From: Branchinecta lynchi
Taxonomy: Eukaryota > Arthropoda > Branchiopoda > Anostraca > Branchinectidae
NCBI GenBank assembly: GCA_023053575.1
Contig: JAKZAP010000001.1
Span: 23,764,533 to 23,828,532, forward strand
Direction: 5' to 3'
DNA: 64,000 nt
In this document: positions 53,040-61,471 of the stretch, piece after piece
How positions within the stretch are numbered: the first letter of the stretch is position 1
Layout of the letters: the number at the start of each line of letters is the position of its first letter
The notes under the pieces: model-generated
Told to the model about the DNA's origin: nothing
The model's input: only the letters and a program-made list of their open reading frames with translations
The model's database searches: none
Program-made: the position numbers and the translations under genes

Positions 53040-53275
53040 ATATTCAAACAATGTTTACAACGGGTATACGTCAGCTACGATACTTCATCAGCGATATTTC
53101 GGCCCTTCTTTCCTTCCCCGACGTTGACCCAGAAGATTGACAGCCTGACGAGGACCCTTGCAAAGAAGGGCCGAAATATCGCTGATGAAGAATCGTAGCT
53201 GACGTATATCCGTTGTTAACATTGTTTGAATATATGTTTCAAAGTCAGCTTGGGTCAAAGAATGTTTAGACACAA
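53040..53275. mobile_element. ribozyme-bearing foldback element A
   Basis: The left arm (53044-53108) is the inverse of the right arm (53160-53232): ATTCAAACAATGTT, CGTCAGCTACGAT, CATCAGCGATATTTCGG. The left arm is truncated within the ribozyme stem II, and the right arm carries ribozyme copy 1. The tail CAAAGTCAGCTTGGG (53239 onward) follows. Confidence 0.65.
53135..53194 (+). ncRNA. hammerhead ribozyme, minimal type I (copy 1)
   Basis: The core reads CTGACGA (53145-53151), then stem II GGACCCTT/AAGGGCC with a one-base bulge and loop GCAAAG, then GAAA (53173-53176). TATC follows, with predicted cleavage after 53180. Stem I is CAGC/GCTG plus an outer GATT/AATC helix around an internal loop. 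Stem III is only the self-complementary ATAT, as in minimal ribozymes that act as dimers. All invariant core bases are present. Confidence 0.75.
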
Positions 53276-53608
53276 TAGGTGCTGTGTTAGGAAACTAATG
53301 TTGTTGCTGCAAATTGTTTGACGCAGCATCGGGCAACCACGAGTCTGGAAGAATTTTCACAAATAAAAAATCGCAAATCGGGGATATTGGACCAATGGAG
53401 TAGCATAACCCATCTTCATAGAGTTTTCAGATCTGCTTGAGTAAATAAGTGAATCGCAACTACAACTTATGTATTCAGTGTTATTAAGAAAACCTTTAAA
53501 GGTCTGACATCTTTAACTAGGTACTTTAAATAAAGTAAAATATTCTTTGAGCCCAAGCTGACTTTGAAACATTTATTCAAACAATGTTCACAACGGATAC
53601 GTCAGCTC

Positions 53609-53668
53609 GATTCTTCATCAGCGATATTCCGGCCCTTCTTGGAAAGGGTCCTCGTCAGGATGTCAATC
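53609..53668 (-). ncRNA. inactive hammerhead relic, inverted to copy 2
   Basis: On the minus strand CTGACGA and stem II are kept, but GAAA reads GGAA. The inner stem I reads CATC against GCTG. The core change should abolish cleavage. Confidence 0.65.
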
Positions 53669-53724
53669 CTCTTGGTCAACGTCGGGTTTACAGGTTTGTT
53701 TCCTTCCCCGACGTTGACCAAGAG

Positions 53725-53784
53725 GATTGACAGCCTGACGAGGACCCTTGCCAAGAAGGGCCGAAATATCGCTGATGAAGAATC
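53725..53784 (+). ncRNA. hammerhead ribozyme, minimal type I (copy 2)
   Basis: Layout as in copy 1: outer stem I GATT (53725-53728) with AATC (53781-53784), inner stem I CAGC with GCTG, core CTGACGA (53735-53741). Stem II has loop GCCAAG, then GAAA (53763-53766) and TATC. The cleavage site is predicted after 53770. A mutated copy in the opposite orientation faces it at 53609-53668, forming a long palindrome. Confidence 0.78.
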
Positions 53785-55217
53785 GTAGCTGCGGTATCCG
53801 TTGTGAACATTGTTTGAATAAATTAAGTAAAGTAAATTTCTACTTGGGTCACCTGTCAGTTTTAGTAGCACAGAGCAAGTAACTAAATTTAATATTCAAT
53901 ATCCCCTATATTTAATTATTTTGAATGCTCATCTAGTGCAGTTCGAAGGAAAATAAATAGTAACAATAATAATAAAGGTCACAACAAGCCTTTTCTTCAA
54001 GCTGGTGCAACCATGCCTCGTAAAAAAACGAGCCCAATGCGAATCTCTTTCTTATTCAGCGTTTACAAGCACAGAAAAACTTGAACAGAATTCGATCTTG
54101 GTGACAAGATTATGTTTACACGCAGAGGGAAAAAAATAAATTGTTCAGACCAAAAAATCTGAAGAAAGTAAGTTCACTAGCCAATTATGACTCAATACTG
54201 ATAACTGCTACTCTCAAAAGCTAGCTAGACTTTCTCGTCCCGCTAGACTTTTTTTCTAGTCGTCTTCTCGAACGGAATCCTTTCGCTAGTCGACCGGAAT
54301 TCCTTTTTACTCCGCGAGATTTCTTGTCCGTGTAAACGCTACCTTATCTTGTCTCTGTATTTCTCCAATTAGGAAGAAACTGGTTTTACGGTTTTTCCCC
54401 TTCTTCAAGCAATAATGGTTTTATCCAATATGCTCTGTTTGTCTGCCAGGTACACTGATTGCGATGTAGCTTTTCTCATATTTTATTTATATATATGTTC
54501 CTCTAGTGCAGTTCTAGAGAAAGAAAACAATAATGATAAAGGTCAAAACAAGCCTTTTTTTACGGCACTTGGCCGAAGGGCCGAAGATAGCGATCGCAAT
54601 TTCTGTCCGTCAGTCGGTCTGTCGGTCGGTCGGTCTGTTTGTCCCGGTTGTGCTAGTTCGGGCACTTCCAGATAAGCTAGGACGATGAAACTTGGCAGGC
54701 GTATCAGGGACCGGTCCAGATTAAATTAGAAATAGTCACTTCCATGACCCGACCATCTGGGGGGGAGTGGAGGGAGGGGGAATTCGAAAAAAATAGGTAA
54801 AATGAAATATTTTTAACTGACGAACGGGTGATCGGATCTTAATGAAACTTGACATATGGAAGGATCTCGTGTCTCAGACGTCCCATTTTAAATCCAGACC
54901 GGATCCGGTTACATTGGGGGGAGTTGGAGGGAGAAACCGGAAATCTTGGAAAACGCTTAGAGTGGAAAGATCGGGATGAAACTTGGTGGAAAGAACAAGC
55001 ACAAGTCCTAGATATGTCATTGACATAACCGAACCGGTTCCACTCACTTTGGGGGTGTTAGGGGCGGGGGGGGGGGGGGTCGAGTTTATAGTGATCCCGC
55101 AAGTTCGGTACTTCCTGATGTGCTAAGACGATGAAAATTGGCAGGCATGTCATGGACCCGAACAGATTGACCTGAGAATAGTCATTTCCCGCATCCGAAC
55201 ATCTAGGGGGATTACAG

Positions 55218-55391
55218 ATTACAGGTTTGTTTCCTTCCCCGAAGTTGAACAAGAGGACTGACAGCCTGACGAGGACCCTTGCCAAGAAGGGCCGAAATAT
55301 CGCTGATGAAGAATCGTAGCTGACGTATCCGTTGAAAACATTGTTGGAATAAATGTTTCAAAGTCAGCTTGGGCTCAAAGAATATTTAGCG
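55218..55391 (+). mobile_element. single-arm ribozyme element in C-rich repeat
   Basis: One arm only runs from ACAGGTTTGTTTCCTTCCCC through ribozyme copy 3 to the tail AAAGTCAGCTTGGGCTCAAA GAATATTTA. The surrounding C-rich repeat resumes on both sides. The junctions CTAGGGGG (left) and TTAGCGGGG (right) may be a degraded target duplication. Confidence 0.6.
55256..55315 (+). ncRNA. hammerhead ribozyme, minimal type I (copy 3)
   Basis: The core CTGACGA (55266-55272), stem II with loop GCCAAG, GAAA (55294-55297) and TATC are intact, with predicted cleavage after 55301. The outer stem I reads GACT against AATC, so it has one mismatch. The copy sits inside the minus-strand C-rich repeat block. 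Confidence 0.72.
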
Positions 55392-57258
55392 GGGGGGGGG
55401 GCTGGAGGGAGGGGGAATCCGGATAAATTAGGTATTTTTACCTTCCGAACGGGAGATCGGATCTCGATGAAACTTGATATATAGGAAGACCTCGTGTCTC
55501 AGACATCCCAGTTTAAATCCGGACCGGATCCGGTGACATTGGGGGGAGCTGGAGGGAGAACCGGAAATGCTGGAAAACGCTGAGAGTGCAGAGATCGGGA
55601 TGAAACTTGGTGGCAAGAACAAGCACAAGCCCTAGATACGTGTTTGAAACCGGATCCGTTCACTGTGTGGGAGTTGGGAAGGGGGGGGGGAGGGTCCGAA
55701 TTTCTATAAGTCATCCCGCGAGTTCGGTACTTCCTGATGTGCTAGGACGATGAAACTTGGAAGGAGTGTAAAGGACCCGATCAGGTTTGGATGAGAATAG
55801 TCAATTCCCCGATCCAACCATCGGGGGGGGGGGGGATCCGGAGAATGAGGTATTATTAACTTGCGAACGGGTGATCGGATCTTAATGAAACTTGATATAT
55901 AGAAAGTCCTCGTGTCTCAGACAACCCATTTTAAACTCGGACTGGATTCAGTGATATTGGGGGGAGTTGGAGGGGGAACCGGAAATCTTTGGAAACACTT
56001 AGAGTGGGGGGATCGGATGAAACTTGGTGGGAAGAACAACCACAAGATCTAGATACGCCATTGACATAACAGGACGGGATTTGGGCACTGTGGGGGGAGT
56101 TGGGCGGGGGGCGGATTTCTAGTAAGCGCGCGAGTTCGATACTTCCTGATGTGCTAGGACGACGAAACTTGGTAGGCATGTCGCAGAACCGAGTAGATTG
56201 ACTTGAGAATAGTCGTTTCCTCGATCCGTGACCATCGTGGGAGGAGTAGAGGGATTAGGAATCCGCAATCTAGTGGCACGGACGGTTTTTTAACGGGTGA
56301 TAGGATTTGAATGAAATTTGGCATGTGGAAAGAGCTTCGTCTCAGATGTTAAATGTCAGGTTCGGGAGGAGTGGAGGAGGGGGGAATCCGGAATCTTGAG
56401 GTATGTATAACTTTCCAACGGGTGATCGGATCTTAATGAAACTTGATATTTTGAAAGACGCTGTGTCTCGGACGACCCAGTTCAAATCCGGACCAGATCC
56501 AATGACTCTGGTGGGAGACGGAGGGGGGAACCGGAAATCTTGGGAAACGCTTGGAGTGGAGGGATCGGGATGAAACTTGGTGCGAAGAACCAGCGCAAGT
56601 CTTAGATACATCGCCGACATAACCGGACCAGATTCGAACATTGTGGGAGAGTTGGGGGGGGGGGGGGCTTAATTCTGGCGATCCCGCAAGTTCGGACTCT
56701 CCTTGTGTTCTAGGACGATAAAACTTGGAAGATGTATCAGGGACCCGAACTGACTGACTTGAGAATAGTCGTTTCCCCGATCCGACCCTCATGGGCAGTC
56801 AAACTTGATGGACGGGAAGAGAATAAGTCGGAGATGCGACATTTATGATTCCGAGTCATATTCAGCCACGGTGGGCGGAGTTGGGAGGTCCCGGAAATTT
56901 TGTGGCTCGCACAAGGGTCAAACAAGTGGAGTAATTTGAATGGAACTTAGAAGATACAGAGATCATATGCCCTAGATGATATATTTTAAAGTTTGAACCG
57001 AATCCGACCACGATGGGGATGGGAGGGGGAAGAGATTTCCCGGAAGTTTCCCAAAAAATGCTCAGATTCGGGTGAAAGATAGGTGGTAAGAGAAAATGTT
57101 TCAGATGATCCAGTTAGGAGCCCAGACCAGGTTCGGCCGCGGTATATGGGGAATTGGAATGGAGTACCAGAAATCTTGGGCACGCCTAGGGACATAGCAA
57201 GCGGAATTCTTGGATTGAAACTTGGAAGGTTGGTGATCGACTGGAGGCGATGTCGTAA

Positions 57259-57557
57259 ATTTTCAGACTTGAGTGGAACTAGATATCCTGATTTTAGGTC
57301 CGAACCGCAATTTTGTATGGCGGGGTGTGAAGTTCTCTTTTACTTTCTTGTACCACCTACTGGTAGCAAGTGCCATATGAGCTCGTAGCTCTTGTTTTAA
57401 CGAGAGCAGACATTTTCAGACTTGAGTGGAACTAGATATCCTGATTTTAGGTCCGAACCGCAATTTTGTATGGCGGGGTGTGAAGTTCTCTTTTACTTTC
57501 TTGTACCACCTAATGGTAGCAAGTGCCATATGAGCTCGTAGCTCTTGTTTTAACGAG
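57259..57557. repeat. 146-bp direct duplication at the end of block 4
   Basis: The segments 57259-57404 and 57412-57557 (ATTTTCAGACTTGAGTGGAA to TTTTAACGAG) differ at about one position (TACTGG versus TAATGG). Period is 153 bp. Confidence 0.85.
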
Positions 57558-57559
57558 GA

Positions 57560-58248
57560 GCAGCCCAATTACGTCGTGAAACCTTAAAAAAATTAACGAA
57601 CCAAATGCAAATTTATTTCTTATCTATTCACTTTTGATCTTAGTGAACTGAGAATAAAATTCTCCTCTAACGAGTTTTTGAACCTGCAATCTTTTGTTTC
57701 TGTCTCAAACTATTTCCCCTTCAAATTAAGTCTTTGAGATTTTCCTTCTGGAAAATCGGTGAGGCTCCAACACTGGAGTCGTAGAATCTCAACGCAACTA
57801 AGTTTATTTGTCACAGTAAAAGCTAAATGTATAAGTTCTGCCATCACATAAATATCCCTCTTGTGATTTGTTTCGGCAGCGGGTTGGTTAGCAGAGGTGT
57901 CACTTCTGGCTGACTTTCTGGAGAGAATGAGTGAGAAGAGGAACCCCTGGATTGGCTCAAGTCACTTGTCTACGTTCAAGGTCAGGGAGCTTGCTAGCAA
58001 CAGCAGGGCGGGCTTAAAATGCTACCAGGTGGGTAACCTTGGGAAAGTGTTCAAGGGCTCGACAATGTGGTTAGTAAGACACATTTTCAATACTGTTTTA
58101 CACCCTTTCTATCAATCAATTGGGTCAGGTTTATGGGGTACCAACTCTATATATGGAAAATCGCGTAAGTTACGCACAGAGATGAGCTAGTGTGAAAAGC
58201 TCTTACCGTACGCGAATGTGAATGCACCCTAAGAGCCATGATGCTTAC
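57560..58248. other. intron b-c start, unrecognised short frame
   Basis: A plus-strand frame of 97 codons (57897-58190) has no recognisable domain or splice context. I do not call it a gene. Confidence 0.4.
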
Positions 58249-58422
58249 CTTTCTCGACGTCCCGTTAAGTCTTGCAACTTCGATTCTGTCCGTCCCTGTA
58301 TCCGTCCAGTATATGTTCTTGGCCACCCAATCCACTGCGATGCCATCTGGATGATGTATTTCCGTTCGGATCACATCTTGCTGCATGGTTCCATCTAGTG
58401 TCGCGCGGTGAATGCCTCTAAC
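58249..58422 (-). CDS. arr: arrow/LRP6 exon b: propeller 2 blades
   Basis: The exon encodes 58 residues in phase 0-0, starting [11 protein letters not shown] and containing [20 protein letters not shown] and [14 protein letters not shown]. These are diagnostic YWTD blade motifs of LRP5/6/arrow. The acceptor is TTCTAG before GTTAGA and the donor is AAG/GTAAGC. It follows exon a after an 869-bp intron. It precedes the longest intron of the window (15.2 kb), which contains the P450 gene. Confidence 0.95.
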
Positions 58423-58819
58423 CTAGAAGAAGGCGAAAGTGAGCCAGAATGTTTTATGTACTGACTTACGCCTGACTCACACAGCCGTTGCTTTTCTAGT
58501 GCTACTAACTGAAAATGGACATTTCAGGACTTGGAAGATTTCACCACTAGCGATTTAAGAACAAATCTTTCTAGGTCTGTTACAGAGATAAGCGAAACCG
58601 AATCGGGATTTGAATCCAGGATTCGTTCTGTTGGCTTGATTCGAATCCAGATGTTTGCTCGTCAGGCTGTATTCAGATTCCAAACCTTCAATTTTACGAA
58701 TCCGCTCAAATTTCTAGTTTAAATCCTTCTAATTTCCGTTCCCAATTTTTACACAGTGGGCTTAGGCAATCCAACTTTTGATCTTCACCACCAGCCATCC
58801 TCAGCAATCTATCACGTTA

Positions 58820-58874
58820 GATAAATATTCTTTGAGCCCAAGCTGACTTTGAAACATTTATTCATGAAACATTT
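58820..58874 (-). mobile_element. 55-bp tail fragment of the ribozyme element with 13-bp target duplication
   Basis: The insert is the element tail in minus orientation (AAACATTTATTCATGAAACA at one end, GATAAATATTC at the other). It is flanked by perfect copies of ATCTATCACGTTA at 58807-58819 and 58875-58887. Severe truncation plus a long target duplication indicates target-primed retrotransposition. Confidence 0.75.
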
Positions 58875-59291
58875 ATCTATCACGTTATCCGACTACCTTA
58901 GATATCAATGCTTTTAGTCACCTCTGATTTTTTTTTAACTATAATCTATGTAAACGATTTGATTTTTGTTAAGGTTGGATTCGAACTCGGCAGGAAATGG
59001 TAGATATGGATTCGTACCTACCCCTAGATTTGGATTCGAATCTTTCATGATCTGATTCGCCCATCTCTGGTCTTCCTTGGTGGCGCGAGTCGAACAAGCA
59101 CAGCTGGACCAGGTAAAACTCGGTAAACCAATCGATAAGAACTTGGCGGGGTTTCTCAATAAAAGGTTCAGAATAGCTGTGGAGACGGATGTTATCAAAG
59201 GTTTAAAAGAGAAACAAACCTGAGTCCAGAAAATGTGGGTGATGTAACGGTACCGACGATTAATATGAAGTTTCTGTCTGACTCAACCTAC

Positions 59292-59455
59292 CTCATCATC
59301 AGACCAGTAGAATATCTTCTCGTTCGGGTCATAATCAACTGCAATTGCGTGTTTGATACCTTCGAGCGGTAAAACGACATCAGTATAGTCCTGGGTGTCT
59401 AGGGATATCCTTCGAATGTCTGTGCGTCGAGCCAGAAGAAGAACCAACTGGGCTC
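59292..59455 (-). CDS. arr: arrow/LRP6 exon a: start of YWTD propeller 2
   Basis: This is the most 5' exon of the Wnt co-receptor gene in the window. It reads as the last bases of EGF1 followed by [19 protein letters not shown] and ends in YWSDDE, the first blades of propeller 2 in LRP5/6/arrow proteins. The acceptor is CTTCAG before GAGCCC and the donor is GAG/GTAGGT. The exon enters in phase 1 and leaves in phase 0, which fits the next exon exactly. The protein is a type I membrane receptor that acts with Frizzled in Wnt signalling (family knowledge). No propeller 1 exon was seen between here and 64000, so the intron upstream exceeds 4.5 kb. Confidence 0.93.
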
Positions 59456-60029
59456 CTGAAGAGAAAATGGTTTAGATTATTAGCCAGTTTAGGCCATAGA
59501 AAAATAGCCTACATAAAAAAATATCACTTACGTTTTAATTAGCTAAATAAAAAAAAAATAGCTATCTAACTATTCCTTATATTTTGTACTCCTCATCGAC
59601 ATAGCTTGGTCATTTCCCTTCAATACTTCGTCCAATCGTGTGGTACAGAATAACGCCACTAGAGCTTTTTGTGGAGTGCGGAACTCTGAGTCGATGAGGT
59701 TAGTATACACCAGGTATACACGGAAATAAATATAATGCCTGCAGCTGGAATTCGTGATTTTTATTTATAAATATTATAATGGGTACCTTCCAGATTGTTT
59801 TGAAGGTATATTTTGTGACAGGTCAGATGTTCACCAACATCATACTCGGGCAAGAGGTGGTATTCAGTTTCCTCGCTTGATTTAAGTAGGTCTTCGTTTC
59901 TCTTATTTATAGAACGTCTAAGCTTTGGAATAAGCTTGGTATAAGTTCAAAGGGATTCGGTAGTTCTGCTCAATCAACGTATGGAGTTGTTTGGTAGGTA
60001 TACTTTCGAAATGGTTTAAGGAAAGTTAT

Positions 60030-60265
60030 TTATATTTGTTCTTTATTTTTTTGTTGTTGCTTCGGAATTAAAAAGCTAAATGTTTTTTTTGTGGTTTAAT
60101 AATTGTGTGGATTGTTTTGGTATATCTCTCACCCTCTTATTACTTTTTTAAGTTTTGTTGTGTTGTTTAACAGCACATCCTCGCAAGCAGTGCTTTTCCC
60201 TGTGCTATTTATGAGACCCTTATTTGTGTTGTGAATAAACTAATTTTACTTTACTTAATATCAGA
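60030..60265 (+). mobile_element. LINE 3' tail
   Basis: A T-rich 3'-UTR-like stretch ends in GTGAATAAACTAATTTTACTTTACTT, that is, a polyadenylation-like signal plus a TTTAC-type tail. It lies directly upstream of the fragment at 60600, in the intron upstream of exon a. Confidence 0.4.
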
Positions 60266-60599
60266 GAACTTTAATTCATAGCCACTAAGAAAATACCCCT
60301 TGGGATTTGAAAGTTGCTTGACTAACACAGATTCTCGACTGCAGGCCAAACGTGATGGATAACTATAAGAAAAATTAACCTCAGAAAAACTGGTATCCAA
60401 ATTAAAACACAAAAAACAGCATTCGTTTTCCAAGGTTTACGCAGCGCTAGATATAATTTCCTACCGGATATTCTAAATTGTATTCCTCCTTTAAATGGTT
60501 TTTTAACTTAAGAAAATACACAAAGCACTTACAACTTTTTTCGAACAGGTATGTAATGCATATCCTCCTATGACCCACGGTCAGCTATTTTATGATAAT

Positions 60600-61177
60600 T
60601 TTCACACAGGAAGTTAGCATGTTCCGTTTCCGATTGTCGACTCAATAAAGATTTTGGGAGTTACTTTTTCCAGTGATTGTTCTTTCGCCTTGCACGTTGA
60701 AAATGTTGTCAAAAACGGAAATGCATGTCTGCAGTCTTTAAGTACAATGCGTAGATTTGGCTGTGATGTCCAGTGCCTTTTGCTAGCTTATCTCACATAC
60801 GTCCGTCCAGTTCTTGAATATGCAAGCCCACTGTGGGGACCTGCAGCACTACGTACTGTATACCTCATCCAAGAACTTGAGTCGGTGCAAAAGCGGGCTT
60901 TGTTCATTATTATTGGCGATCGACAGCTATCTTATGGTGAAGCGCTTGCTAAACTCGATCTCCCCACGTTGGCCCAAAGATACGAGCAGATTATCCTGAG
61001 GTTTGGGAAGTTTCTTCTCTCCAAACCCCAGCATCGAGACATGTTACCACCCACTGCACCGCCCAACAACCGTACGCGTCACCAAAATAACCTGGTTCCA
61101 GTAGCTTCGCGAACGAACCGCCACGCAAATTCGTTTGTACCTTTTTTTACGGATTTGTTAAACAAAGCCGAGTGATA

Positions 61178-61208
<31 letters not shown>

Positions 61209-61310
61209 TCGTGTTAGTTTGTTATTTAGTATAGTGAAGCAACGCAAATTAGCTGTCAGCTACGATGTTGTTTTAAATAAACCTATCTCTCTCTCTCTCT
61301 CTCTCTGATA
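60600..61310 (+). pseudogene. C-terminal part of a second LINE reverse transcriptase
   Basis: The open frame 60654-61175, readable a few codons further upstream as DSIKILGVTF, encodes the region after the catalytic site of jockey/CR1-like LINEs. It shows LTYVRPVLEYASPLWGPA, LESVQKRALFIIIGDRQLSY, LDLPTLAQRYEQIILRFGKF and NSFVPFFTDLLN. A polyadenylation-like AATAAA and a (TC)n run (about 61288-61307) follow. It is 5'-truncated and lacks YADD. It belongs to a different family from 34183. Confidence 0.85.
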
Positions 61311-61471
61311 TGAGAGGATGATAGAAGTCATATCAGCCCCCGGAGACCCGAATCTAACATGGTATAATTCTTAAACCCCATAACCTAACGACACATCACT
61401 GATTTTCCCACTTCGCGATTTTCGGTGCGTAACATGCCCCCGGTGATTACTTAGGATTGTTTCGCTCGTTA

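Larger units (their letters stand above)
53532..53830. mobile_element. ribozyme-bearing foldback element B
   Basis: Arms of about 130 bp run from the tail AATATTCTTTGAGCCC through an inverted ribozyme to TTGGTCAACGTCGGG. They then return from CCCCGACGTTGACCAA (53706 onward) through ribozyme copy 2 to TTGAATAAATT. The spacer between the arms is about 20 bp. Confidence 0.65.
54561..57552 (-). repeat. C-rich repeat family, block 4 (near full length)
   Basis: A minus-strand copy starts TACGGCACTTGGCCGAAGGG and ends AAGTGCCATATGAGCTCGTA, with at least four rounds of the roughly 430-bp body (G runs on this strand). A ribozyme element sits inside at 55218-55391. The outer end is duplicated (57259-57404 and 57412-57557). 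Confidence 0.75.

Noticed and set aside
57897..58190. 97-codon plus-strand frame upstream of exon b
   Set aside because: No recognisable domain, no splice context and composition like surrounding intron.
3303..59455. LRP4 or LRP1/2 as the identity of the host gene
   Set aside because: The EGF-propeller junction VPEAFLLF, the order of four propellers and EGFs followed by LDLa repeats, and the PDLMGLKA segment fit LRP5/6/arrow. In LRP4 the LDLa repeats come first.
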